The notes beneath the pieces were generated by a model that was not told the DNA's origin, searched no databases, and was given only the letters and a program-made list of their open reading frames with translations. The position numbers and the translations under genes are program-made. Source: UBA11524 sp963642705 (GTDB taxonomy: Bacteria; Bacillota; Clostridia; Christensenellales; Aristaeellaceae). Taken from it: 64,000 bases of DNA. Below, in pieces: positions 33,450 through 41,658 of this stretch. The stretch spans positions 62,001-126,000 of the forward strand of contig CAVIHU010000004.1 of the NCBI GenBank assembly GCA_963642705.1, in the 5' to 3' direction. Positions within the stretch are counted from its first letter, which is position 1; every line of letters starts with the position of its first letter.

Positions 33450-34659
33450 GAAGCCTGACATCAGCGGCAAGCATATTGTGCTGGGTGTGACAGGCGGCAT
33501 CGCGGCGTATAAGAGCTGCGAAATCGTCTCCATGCTACGCAAGCGAAAAGCGGATGTTCACGTCATCATGACGAAGAACGCAACGCAATTCGTGCAGCCG
33601 CTTACGTTTGAGACGTTGAGCAACGCGCCCGTGGTGACGGATACCTTCGTGCGAGGCGGCACGTGGGAGGTCGAGCACATTGCGTTGGCGAAGTGGGCTG
33701 ACCTCTTCCTGATCGCACCGGCGACCGCGAATATCATCGCGAAAATGGCATGCGGTATTGCGGATGACATGCTCTCGACAACCGTGCTGGCAACGAAAGC
33801 GCATGTTCTGCTTGCACCGGCGATGAACACCGGTATGTGGACAGCGGAAGCAACGCAGTGCAACATTCGCACATTGAAGGAGCGCGCCGTTCGGTTGATT
33901 GGTCCGGACAGCGGCTTCCTTGCGTGCGGCGACAGCGGCGCGGGAAGGATGAGCGAACCTGCGGCGATTGTGGACGCTGTGACAGAGCTGCTCGGCAAAA
34001 AGCAGGATTTCGCTGGGTTGCGTGTTATGGTGACGGCAGGTGCAACGCGTGAGCGACTCGATCCTGTGCGTTATATGACGAACGACTCGTCCGGCAAGAT
34101 GGGTTTTTCGCTCGCAGCAGCGGCGAAGGAACGCGGCGCGGAGGTGCTTGTCATTGCAGGGCACACAACTGCTTCAGAGCCGGAAGGTGTAACCATACAG
34201 CGTGTCGATAGCACACAGGAGCTTTACGAAGCCGTATTGACCGCTGCTGCTACGCAGGACGTCGTCATTCAGGCGGCGGCTCCGGCAGACTACCGCTTTA
34301 CTATGACCTATCCGCAGAAGCACAAGAAGGCGCATGACGGTCAGCCGTTCATGGTGGAGATGGTAGAAAATCCTGACATCGCTGCGGCACTCGGCGAACG
34401 GAAACGCGAAGGGCAGACGCTCGTCGGCTTTGCGGCAGAAACGGACAATCTGCTGGAGAATGCCCGCAGAAAGCTCACTCGGAAAAATCTTGATCTAATT
34501 GTTCTCAATGACGTGAGTCAGCCGGGTGCAGGCTTCAATGTCGACACGAATATCGCGACACTGATCACCCCTGATTCGCAGAAGGAATATCCGTTGCGGA
34601 CGAAGAGGCAGCTTGCAGATGATATTCTCGACAAAATCCTTCAAATCCGCACAAAGTAA
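33439..34659 (+). CDS. coaBC: Bifunctional CoaBC (PPC decarboxylase / phosphopantothenoylcysteine synthetase)
   Basis: Carries out two steps of coenzyme A synthesis. N-terminal flavoprotein CoaC half (GVTGGIAAYKS, ATANIIAKMACGIADDMLS, APAMNTGMW, CGDSGAGRM) and C-terminal CoaB half (MVTAGATRERLDPVRYMTN, FAAETDN, NDVSQPGAGF). ATG 33439 is inside the rpoZ end with GAGGATG upstream, implying coupled translation. 406 residues, usual size. CoA supply fits with the acyl-CoA chemistry of the upstream cluster only in a general way. Confidence 0.96.
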   Translation: MSSEKPDISGKHIVLGVTGGIAAYKSCEIVSMLRKRKADVHVIMTKNATQFVQPLTFETLSNAPVVTDTFVRGGTWEVEHIALAKWADLFLIAPATANIIAKMACGIADDMLSTTVLATKAHVLLAPAMNTGMWTAEATQCNIRTLKERAVRLIGPDSGFLACGDSGAGRMSEPAAIVDAVTELLGKKQDFAGLRVMVTAGATRERLDPVRYMTNDSSGKMGFSLAAAAKERGAEVLVIAGHTTASEPEGVTIQRVDSTQELYEAVLTAAATQDVVIQAAAPADYRFTMTYPQKHKKAHDGQPFMVEMVENPDIAAALGERKREGQTLVGFAAETDNLLENARRKLTRKNLDLIVLNDVSQPGAGFNVDTNIATLITPDSQKEYPLRTKRQLADDILDKILQIRTK

Positions 34660-34665
34660 AATTAA

Positions 34666-34700
34666 CCGCGTACAGCTTATAACGGCTGTGCGCGGCTTTC
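34666..34700. terminator. Terminator between convergent coaBC and the TIM-barrel gene
   Basis: CCGCGTACAGC pairs with GCTGTGCGCGG, followed by CTTTCTTT. Confidence 0.8.
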
Positions 34701-34701
34701 T

Positions 34702-35379
34702 TTATTCATCGCGGTATTTCGTCATCATGGCTTTAAAAAGCTCCTGCGTGGACGGCGGCGTAAAGGTAATCGCGTTTGCACCGGCTTCGATGGTCGCTGC
34801 GATAGTATCCGGCTTATTGCCGCCGGTCGCGATAATGGGGAAGTCTGGATAATCGGCGCGGATTTTGCGGACAATGTCGGGCGTACTCGAACCGCCGGCA
34901 ACGTTCAGGATGGATGCGCCTGCGGCGATGCGCTGGGCAATATCCGTCTGGGCGTCAATGACGGTGATGATGACGGGAATGTCAACCGCCTTGGCAACGG
35001 CAAGGAGATTCAGGTTGGAAACCGGCGCATTGAGTACGACACCCATCGCACCCTGTGCTTCGGCATCCTTTGCAAGCGACACGGTACGAATACCTTGCGT
35101 GGTACCACCACCGACGCCGCAGAAGACGGGAATGTACGATGCCTTGATGATAGCATCGCTGATGGACTGCTGCGGCGTAAACGGGTAGACGGCGAACACG
35201 GCATCCGCATCGCAGTTCTTGATAATCGCCAAATCGGTCGTGAAAACAAGGCTCTTAATCCGTCTGCCGTAAATTACAATGCCGCTGGCGCTGCGGATGA
35301 TGGGCGGCATTTCGAGAATGTTATGACGAAGCCGGCTGTCAATTTGCGGCGGCGCCTTTTTGGTCGGCTGGTCTGTCAT
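34702..35379 (-). CDS. Conserved TIM-barrel protein of unknown function
   Basis: 225 residues with the repeated beta/alpha pattern of a phosphate-binding TIM barrel: PVFCGVGGGTTQG, AMGVVLNAPVSNLNL, IPVIITVIDA, ILNVAGGSSTPDIV and the C-terminal PIIATGGNKPDTI, which resembles the phosphate site of KDPG aldolase, ThiG or 2-nitropropane dioxygenase-like proteins. No catalytic set that fixes one reaction was recognised. It is 9 bases after the alarmone synthetase and has AAGGAGG, so it is the last gene of the seven-gene minus-strand unit. A function should not be assumed. Confidence 0.7.
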   Translation of the reverse strand: MTDQPTKKAPPQIDSRLRHNILEMPPIIRSASGIVIYGRRIKSLVFTTDLAIIKNCDADAVFAVYPFTPQQSISDAIIKASYIPVFCGVGGGTTQGIRTVSLAKDAEAQGAMGVVLNAPVSNLNLLAVAKAVDIPVIITVIDAQTDIAQRIAAGASILNVAGGSSTPDIVRKIRADYPDFPIIATGGNKPDTIAATIEAGANAITFTPPSTQELFKAMMTKYRDE

Positions 35380-35388
35380 GAGGCCTCC

Positions 35389-36075
35389 TTATTGGGGTGA
35401 TTTGGGGACTTGCACCGTGCTGTCGGGCGTGAGCTGGTCGACCTGGTCGTGAATTGCTTGCATCCGCTGGTCAAGCGAGGCGATGTCGGTCGCAACTCGC
35501 TGCAGCTCGTCCGAGATATGTTCGGGAATATTTTCCTGCGCCTTGTAGCGGAGAGAATGCTCCAGCGATGCCCAGAAATCCATGGCAATGGTGCGAATTT
35601 GCACCTCGACCGGCACGAGAATCCGCCCTTCGGAAAGGTAAACAGGAATTTCAACAATTAGGTGCAGGCTGCGGTAGCCGTTAGGCTTAGGTTCGCGGAT
35701 GTAGTCAGACATGCGGACGAGTGTCACGTCATCCTGGCTGACAAGCAGGTTAGCAATGGTGTACACATCCTGCACATAAGAGCAGATGACGCGGATGCCG
35801 GCGATGTCCTGCAGGTTGTCGACTGCGCTCTTGATGCTGACCTCCTGATTGCGGCGCTTGAGCTTGTCCAGCATGGACTGGATGCTCTTCAGGCGGCTCT
35901 GCATGTGATGAATGGGATTACGCCGGTGGCGCATCTGAAATTCGTCATCGAGGATTTCAAGCTTCGTCTGAATCTCGCGAATAGCGGCGGAATAACGCGA
36001 CTGGACGAGGAAGAAATCCTCAACCATGTGCTGAAATTCTTCACTGACCTGCTGCATTTGAGGAACGTTGCTCAT
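35389..36075 (-). CDS. Small alarmone synthetase (RelA/SpoT-domain GTP pyrophosphokinase, RelQ-like)
   Basis: Single-domain (p)ppGpp synthetase without hydrolase or regulatory domains, 228 residues. Seen: SAVDNLQDIAGIRVIC (start of the synthetase core), the G-loop-like KPNGYRSLHLIVEIP, and EVQIRTIAMDFWASLEHSLRYK, all hallmarks of RelA/SpoT synthetases of the YjbM/YwaC group. The C-terminal helix resembles the tetramerising helix of RelQ. ATG 36075 follows GGGAGG and lies inside the histidine kinase end (35-base overlap), so synthesis is probably coupled to the signalling pair. Confidence 0.9.
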   Translation of the reverse strand: MSNVPQMQQVSEEFQHMVEDFFLVQSRYSAAIREIQTKLEILDDEFQMRHRRNPIHHMQSRLKSIQSMLDKLKRRNQEVSIKSAVDNLQDIAGIRVICSYVQDVYTIANLLVSQDDVTLVRMSDYIREPKPNGYRSLHLIVEIPVYLSEGRILVPVEVQIRTIAMDFWASLEHSLRYKAQENIPEHISDELQRVATDIASLDQRMQAIHDQVDQLTPDSTVQVPKSPQ

Positions 36076-37435
36076 GCGCTGCTGCCTCCCTTTCTGATGT
36101 TTTTTTGTGCTTTTCCGGAGGATGGAAGGGGACATGTACCCGGAAGGTGGAGCCTTCGCCGAGACGCGAATCAACGTTGACCGTGCCGCCAAGCATATCG
36201 AGAATCCGCTTGACAAGACAAAGACCTAAGCCGACGCCATCTGACGTGCGCGAACGGTCCGCCTGATAGAAGCGGTCGAAAATGCGCTGGACGGTCTGCT
36301 CATCCATGCCGATGCCGTGGTCGGTGATTTCAACCGTGGCGGTGTCGGTCGTGAAGACGCGCACCTCGATGGTTGAGCCCTCAGGCGAAAACTTGATGGC
36401 ATTCTGGATGATGTTTACCCAAACGGTGCTGAGCAAGTCCTCGTCTGTGATGAGGGTGACGCTGTCGAGATCGAGACGCCAGGAAATGTTGCGCGGTGTC
36501 CAGGCCGGCTCAAGGCGCAGGATGACCTGCCGGAGCTGCTCATCGAGTGAGAAGGTGGTGACTGAGGCAGGGGAGGATTGCTGCTCCAGTGCGGACAGCC
36601 GCAACAACGTCTGCGACAGGCGCGACAGACGATCGCTTTCCTGTGCAATCAGCCCGACATATTCCTGACGCTGCTCCTCTGTCAATCCAGGCATTTGCAG
36701 CAATCGGGCGAAGCCGTGAATCGAGGCAATCGGCGTCTTGAATTCGTGGCTGATGGAGCTGATGAAGTCCTTCTGCAGGTAGGCTGTCTTGTTGAGCGTG
36801 TCCGTCATGGCGTTGAAGGAGCGCATCAGTTCGCCGACCTCGCCGGGCAGATGGTAGTCATCGAGCTTGACGGTAAAGTCGCCTTCCTTGACCTTGCGCG
36901 TGGCGCTTGTGATGGAATGTATAGGCTTGGAAATCCAGAACGAGGCAAGCGTCACCATCATGGCGAACACGGCGAGGAAACAGGTGGATGCGAATATGAC
37001 GCGCGCAAACGCGATACCGTAGCTGCTGACATCAGTGCCGGCGCAAATGGAGATGATGCCCGTTTTCATCTGCACATAGGTGATGGGATTGCGCCATGAT
37101 GACGTAGCATAGGCAACCCCTGAGCGGTCAAGGTCACGCAGAATCTTATTGGGCAGCTTGCTTATCTCGGCGTCGGATAGAATCGTGAAGGTCAGATCCT
37201 CCTGACCGGTCAGTGCGATTAGCTCGTCCAGCGGAAAATACGTCTTCTGTTCCAGCTCAAGCATGTAAATGGCAGCAGCGCGTTCGCGAAGACGGAACTC
37301 CTCCAGCAGGTTGAAGTGGGATACGACAAATGCGAGCAGCAAACTGATGACGCTGGCTAAAAATGAGCAGATAAGCAGAACGGCAAGCATCCTGCCGCGG
37401 AAGGAGTACGGCGTTTTGAAGCGCAGCCTATCCAT
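36041..37435 (-). CDS. Sensor histidine kinase (HAMP, HisKA, HATPase)
   Basis: 464 residues: membrane helix about 15-38, extracytoplasmic sensor of about 100 residues, second helix about 145-170, HAMP, then HisKA with SHEFKTP and His230 as phosphorylation site, N box (NIIQNAIKFS), and ATP lid boxes DHGIGMD and GVGLGLCL. It overlaps the regulator gene by 8 bases. The sensed signal is unknown; the ABC exporter upstream suggests a cell-envelope or antimicrobial cue. A basic tail of about 20 residues ends the protein. Confidence 0.95.
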   Translation of the reverse strand: MDRLRFKTPYSFRGRMLAVLLICSFLASVISLLLAFVVSHFNLLEEFRLRERAAAIYMLELEQKTYFPLDELIALTGQEDLTFTILSDAEISKLPNKILRDLDRSGVAYATSSWRNPITYVQMKTGIISICAGTDVSSYGIAFARVIFASTCFLAVFAMMVTLASFWISKPIHSITSATRKVKEGDFTVKLDDYHLPGEVGELMRSFNAMTDTLNKTAYLQKDFISSISHEFKTPIASIHGFARLLQMPGLTEEQRQEYVGLIAQESDRLSRLSQTLLRLSALEQQSSPASVTTFSLDEQLRQVILRLEPAWTPRNISWRLDLDSVTLITDEDLLSTVWVNIIQNAIKFSPEGSTIEVRVFTTDTATVEITDHGIGMDEQTVQRIFDRFYQADRSRTSDGVGLGLCLVKRILDMLGGTVNVDSRLGEGSTFRVHVPFHPPEKHKKTSEREAAAHEQRSSNAAGQ

Positions 37436-38102
37436 TTTTGACCGCCTTGTAGCCCAGACCGCGGACGGTCACGATGCTGAAATCAGGGAACACCTCGCAC
37501 TTTTCACGCAGGCGCTTAATATGGACATCGACCGTGCGCTCATCGCTCTGCGCGTCCATACCCCAGATTTCGTCCATTAGCTGACGGCGTGTAAAAATCT
37601 GCATCGGGCTTGACAGCAGCTTAAAGAGGAGGAAAAACTCCTTCTTGGGCAGCACAAGCAGCGTATCGCCGCGCTGAACGGTCAGCGAATCGTAATCGAG
37701 GTGCGTTTCGCCGACGGTCAACTGATGGCTCGTCATCGCCTGCGAACGGCGGAGCAGCGCCTGCACGTGCAACAGCAACTCATCCAGATCGATCGGCTTG
37801 GTCAGATAATCATCTGCGCCGGAGGTGAAGCCGGTGCGTTTATCCTCGATGGTGTCACGGGCGGTAACGAGCATAATCGGCAGACGGGGATATGCCTGAC
37901 GCAACTCGCGTGTCAGCTCCCAGCCATCCATGACCGGCATCATCACGTCCGCAATAACAAGATCGGGCATGACGCGGTCGATGGCATCGAGTGCCTCCTG
38001 ACCATTGTGCGCATTGACGGTCGAATAGCCGTTGAGCCCCAGAAATGCGCTCATCATCCGCAGCAGAGGCGCGTCATCCTCGACAACAAGAATCGTAAAC
38101 AT
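37428..38102 (-). CDS. OmpR-family response regulator
   Basis: 224 residues: receiver domain with acidic pocket E8-D9-D10, phospho-acceptor Asp52 (VIADVMMP), conserved Thr (LVTARD) and Lys (LTKPID), then a winged-helix effector domain ending in RTVDVHIKRLREK and VRGLGYKAV. It lies between the permease and its partner kinase and probably controls this operon and others. Confidence 0.96.
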   Translation of the reverse strand: MFTILVVEDDAPLLRMMSAFLGLNGYSTVNAHNGQEALDAIDRVMPDLVIADVMMPVMDGWELTRELRQAYPRLPIMLVTARDTIEDKRTGFTSGADDYLTKPIDLDELLLHVQALLRRSQAMTSHQLTVGETHLDYDSLTVQRGDTLLVLPKKEFFLLFKLLSSPMQIFTRRQLMDEIWGMDAQSDERTVDVHIKRLREKCEVFPDFSIVTVRGLGYKAVKNG

Positions 38103-38135
38103 GTCGGAAATCCTCCTTCATCTGCCTTTATTATA

Positions 38136-39326
38136 TCACATCGAGCGCAATGCATCAATAGGATTGAGGCGAGATGCCTTGCGTGCCGGTGCCCAGCCGA
38201 ACAGGATGCCGACGGACGCGGAAAACACGAAAGCAAGCGTGATGGCATTCATGTTGAAGCTGAAGGAGAAGCCGATGACGACTGCGATGATCCACGACAT
38301 GAGATTGCCGATAATGATGCCGACGATGCCGCCGAAGAGCGACAGCATAACGGATTCCATCAGAAACTGAATCTGGATAAGCCCGGGACGCGCACCGAGT
38401 GCCTTGCGAAGACCGATTTCCGTCGTGCGTTCGCTGACGGAGACGAGCATCATGTTCATGATGCCGATGCCGCCAACGAGCAGCGCAATTGAAGCAATGC
38501 CGGCCAGCATGGTTGTCATCATGCCGGTAATGCTGTTCATGGTGTCCAGCAGGCTGTCGAGATTCATGAGCATGAAGGAATTGTCGCGGTAATTAAAGGC
38601 GCTGTTCAGGATTTCCACGACCTCATCGACTGTATCGGAGGAAATAGATGAGTCCTTCAAATACAGCGTCAGGGAGCGGATGCTGCTTGTGCCGGAGAGA
38701 CGCATGGCAGCCGGATAGGGAATGATGGCAGTACCGCCGTCGCTTCTGCCGGTCATGGCAGACATGATATCGTTGGTGCTGGAGTCGCTGAGGATGCCAA
38801 CCACTGTGAAGCGCTGTCCATCAAGGATGATGGTATTGTCGAGCGGATCTTCATCACCGAATGCGGCAGTGGCAAGTGTCCGGTCGATAACGCATACGTG
38901 GCTGTTACGATCCATATCCGACAGCTTGAGCGCACGTCCGCGTGCAATCAGGTCATCCTGCGAGTCGAAATAATAGCTGCTGCGTCCGTCGACCGTTACA
39001 TCTTCAATCAGCAGCCCTGTCTGCGCGGCGTAAGTGGAAATGGAGACGTTCGGGTCAACACCGGCAACGTTGTCAAGTGCCTCGATGCGTGACAAATCCG
39101 CCTCGTTCAGTCCCTTTTTGATGTTCGTACCGTAGATGGTGACGCTGACCTTGCCTGCGCCGAGCGCCGAAAACTGGCTCGTGATTTCATTCGTTGCGCT
39201 GCTGACGGTTGTAATCAGCGCGATAATGGCTGTCACGCCGATAATAATGCCCAGCATGGTCAGGAAGGTGCGCATTTTGTTGGCGCAGATGTTTTTCCAT
39301 GACATGCGGATGCTTTCCTTAAGCAT
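38136..39326 (-). CDS. MacB/FtsX-type ABC transporter permease
   Basis: 396 residues with four membrane helices: one N-terminal (FLTMLGIIIGVTAIIAL), a large extracytoplasmic MacB-PCD domain (about residues 50-260) and three C-terminal helices including IASIALLVGGIGIMNMMLVSV and the TEIGLRKALGA motif of the FtsX family. The ATG at 39326 overlaps the ATPase stop by 8 bases. It forms an export or mechanotransmission machine with the ATPase and adaptor; the substrate is unknown (peptides or antibiotics are typical). Confidence 0.93.
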   Translation of the reverse strand: MLKESIRMSWKNICANKMRTFLTMLGIIIGVTAIIALITTVSSATNEITSQFSALGAGKVSVTIYGTNIKKGLNEADLSRIEALDNVAGVDPNVSISTYAAQTGLLIEDVTVDGRSSYYFDSQDDLIARGRALKLSDMDRNSHVCVIDRTLATAAFGDEDPLDNTIILDGQRFTVVGILSDSSTNDIMSAMTGRSDGGTAIIPYPAAMRLSGTSSIRSLTLYLKDSSISSDTVDEVVEILNSAFNYRDNSFMLMNLDSLLDTMNSITGMMTTMLAGIASIALLVGGIGIMNMMLVSVSERTTEIGLRKALGARPGLIQIQFLMESVMLSLFGGIVGIIIGNLMSWIIAVVIGFSFSFNMNAITLAFVFSASVGILFGWAPARKASRLNPIDALRSM

Positions 39327-40011
39327 CTTCCGGATCCCCCTCGCTGATCTCGCCGTCCAGAATGCGGACAATCCGCTTGGCGTGGCGGGCAATGTCGATG
39401 TCGTGCGTAATCATGATGATGGTGCGTCCTTCGTCGTTTAGGTCGTGGAAAAGGCTCATGACCTGCCTGCCTGTCGCGCGGTCAAGAGCGCCTGTCGGCT
39501 CATCAGCCAGCAGAATGGACGGATTATTGGCAATCGCACGTGCAATCGCCACGCGCTGCTGCTGTCCGCCGGAAAGCTGATTCGGATAATGGTGCATCTT
39601 GTCCTTCAGTCCAACGCGCTCAAGCATCTGCTGGGCACGTTCGCGGCGTGTACGGGCATTCTGACCGGCATAAATCAACGGAAGCTCGACGTTCTCCATC
39701 GCGTCCTGACGGGGCAGCAGCTGAAACGACTGAAAGATGAAGCCGATTTCTTTTGAGCGGACACGTGCCAGCTCCGCTTCCTTGAGCGCGGAAACATTCC
39801 GCCCGTGCAGTTTATAGCTACCGGAAGTTGCTGTATCCAGGCAGCCGATGATATTCATCAGTGTCGTTTTGCCGGAGCCGCTGGGCCCCAGAATGGCAAC
39901 AAATTCGCCCTGTTTCACCTGCAGGCTGATGCCCTTGAGCACGGTTTGCTCCTCATCGCCCATGCGGTATTTTTTGACGATGTCGTGCATATCAAGGATG
40001 AGTTCTTCCAT
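39319..40011 (-). CDS. ABC transporter ATP-binding protein (MacB/LolD-like)
   Basis: 230-residue ATPase: Walker A GPSGSGKTT, Q-loop region (IFQSFQLLPR), signature LSGGQQQRVAIARA, Walker B ILLADEPTGALD and switch His (MITHDID). It pairs with the downstream permease; 18 bases after the adaptor gene. Confidence 0.96.
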   Translation of the reverse strand: MEELILDMHDIVKKYRMGDEEQTVLKGISLQVKQGEFVAILGPSGSGKTTLMNIIGCLDTATSGSYKLHGRNVSALKEAELARVRSKEIGFIFQSFQLLPRQDAMENVELPLIYAGQNARTRRERAQQMLERVGLKDKMHHYPNQLSGGQQQRVAIARAIANNPSILLADEPTGALDRATGRQVMSLFHDLNDEGRTIIMITHDIDIARHAKRIVRILDGEISEGDPEDA

Positions 40012-40029
40012 GGTGCATCCTCCTATGCC

Positions 40030-40863
40030 TTAAATGCCCGACAAAGGGGAAAAACTGTTCTTTGCCGGTACGAGCACGGTTTCGCCCGAACGGATACCGG
40101 ACACAATTTCGATGATGGTGCCGTTGCTGATGCCGAGCGTGACATCCTGCTCGATCACCTCGTTGCTGCGGTTGTAGCAGTAGACAAACGGTTTGCCGTC
40201 CGAATCGTACTGAATTGCGTCAATGGGTAGCGTTGTGACGTTCTGCACGCTCTTGGAAAGCACTCGGATTTCGCAGCTCAGCCCCATGACGAGGTCGGCA
40301 TCCGGTTCAAGGGTGAGTTTCACTTCGTAGTACGCCATATCGCCGGACACGGTAGCTTCCTGTGCAATCTTCGCGATGATACCGGTGAAGGTCTTGCCGG
40401 TGGACAGAATCGTTACCTCCACCTCCTGACCGACAGTAAGCGCTGGACGGTCGTATTCATCGACCATGAAGATGATTTCCGGGTGGTCGTAATCCGCCAC
40501 GCGGAAAACATCCTGCCCGATGGTGATTTCATCGCCTTCCTCGATGTTCAGGTTTGAGATGGTTCCGTCCATCGGGCTGCGGAGCGTGTTGCCGTTGGTG
40601 AGGCGCACGATGATGTCGTTCTTCTTGACTGTATCGCCTTCGCTGAAAAGAATTTCCCTGACATTTGTTTTCGCAGTTGCAGTGACCGTCTTGCTGCTCT
40701 TGGCGCTCAGATTGCCGGAGAAGGTATAATAGGTGGAAATGTCCTGTGTGCGGGCGATCTCCTCCGTGTAGGATGATTTGCTTTCTTTGTTCATGCGGAT
40801 GATACCGAAAGCGGCAACGGCAATAACCGCAATAATAACCAGATACTTGACAGCCTTCTTCAT
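40030..40863 (-). CDS. MacA/HlyD-family periplasmic-type adaptor protein
   Basis: 277 residues: N-terminal membrane anchor (YLVIIAVIAVAAFGII), lipoyl-like hairpin (ILFSEGDTVKKNDIIVRL and SPMDGTISNLNIEEGDEI) and a beta-barrel/membrane-proximal domain (PALTVGQEVEVTILSTGKTF). The coiled-coil arm found in Gram-negative MacA is almost absent, as is common in Gram-positive relatives that have no outer-membrane partner. ATG 40863 follows AAGGAGG. First gene of the export-signalling operon. Confidence 0.9.
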   Translation of the reverse strand: MKKAVKYLVIIAVIAVAAFGIIRMNKESKSSYTEEIARTQDISTYYTFSGNLSAKSSKTVTATAKTNVREILFSEGDTVKKNDIIVRLTNGNTLRSPMDGTISNLNIEEGDEITIGQDVFRVADYDHPEIIFMVDEYDRPALTVGQEVEVTILSTGKTFTGIIAKIAQEATVSGDMAYYEVKLTLEPDADLVMGLSCEIRVLSKSVQNVTTLPIDAIQYDSDGKPFVYCYNRSNEVIEQDVTLGISNGTIIEIVSGIRSGETVLVPAKNSFSPLSGI

Positions 40864-40898
40864 AGGAAAAATTTCCTCCTTTTTCGTTAACAACGATT

Positions 40899-40904
40899 AT
40901 TATA
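40899..40904 (-). promoter_or_regulatory. -10 element of the adaptor-ABC-TCS operon
   Basis: Perfect TATAAT on the minus strand, about 36 bases before the adaptor start. No good -35 lies 17 bases upstream (ACATTC), which fits a promoter needing an activator such as the operon's own response regulator. Confidence 0.5.
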
Positions 40905-40969
40905 GAGCAATCGCATGAAACGAATGTGAAGTTACAAAGAAATGGATATGAAATATGTTGATGCGCATC

Positions 40970-41001
40970 AAAAAAAGGAGCTGTATTTTGTGCAGCTCCT
41001 T
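40970..41001 (-). terminator. Terminator of the aminotransferase-tyrS-yigZ unit
   Basis: Minus strand AAGGAGCTG pairs with CAGCTCCTT around CACAAAATA, followed by T7. Confidence 0.9.
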
Positions 41002-41007
41002 AGAGGA

Positions 41008-41658
41008 TTACGCTTCGGTTTCCCAAGCCTGATACGATGTTTCTTCCGTCAGATACTCGATGCGCCCGTCCGTGACGCGTGTGAGCGTGCCGATGACCTC
41101 ATCTGCGTCCGTTTGGCGGATGAGCAGCGTAAAGCTGACAGCAGTGGTAAATTCGCTGGAGAGATGCTGAACAGGCAGCGACTTCAGCGTGTGCTGCACC
41201 TTGTCCCACAGCGGATACGCCACCTCGAACAGAATCTGACAGGACGGCAGCATCTCGACAACCTGCGATACCTTGAGTGCGGCGACGGCACCCTGCGTGT
41301 ATGCTCGGACGAGTCCGCCTGCACCGAGCAGCACGCCGCCGAAATATCGCGTGACCACGCAGCAGCAGTTGACAACGCCCTGATGCTTGAGTACCTCCAT
41401 CATCGGAAGCCCAGCTGTTCCTCCAGGCTCACCGTCATCGGAATAGCGCATGATGCCGGCGTTCTGTCCGATGATGTAGGCATAGCAATTGTGAGTGGCG
41501 TCCTTGTGCTTTGTGCGGATTTTTTGCAGGAAGGCCAGCGCATCCGCCTCTGTTTCACAGGGCGCACCATAACCGATGAAGCGGCTCTTGTTGATGATGA
41601 ACTCATCGTGCGCCTCCTGCCGGAGCGTCCTGTACGGCTTCATGGCTGGCGTGCTCAT
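41008..41658 (-). CDS. yigZ: YigZ/IMPACT family protein
   Basis: 216 residues with the UPF0029 N-terminal signature (KSRFIGYGAPCETEADAL, NCYAYIIG, YSDDGEPGGTAGLPMMEVL, RYFGGVLLGAGGLVRAY) and the C-terminal DUF1949 domain. Eukaryotic IMPACT proteins affect translation control; the bacterial role is unclear. Its ATG overlaps the tyrS stop (ATGA), so it is coupled to tyrS and lies under the same T-box. Confidence 0.92.
   Translation of the reverse strand: MSTPAMKPYRTLRQEAHDEFIINKSRFIGYGAPCETEADALAFLQKIRTKHKDATHNCYAYIIGQNAGIMRYSDDGEPGGTAGLPMMEVLKHQGVVNCCCVVTRYFGGVLLGAGGLVRAYTQGAVAALKVSQVVEMLPSCQILFEVAYPLWDKVQHTLKSLPVQHLSSEFTTAVSFTLLIRQTDADEVIGTLTRVTDGRIEYLTEETSYQAWETEA

Noticed and set aside
31650..33542. 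630-codon open frame on the minus strand
   Set aside because: It runs antisense through yicC, gmk and rpoZ, which have clear homology, ribosome sites and a promoter; the antisense product has no domain pattern and biased His/Arg/Cys composition.
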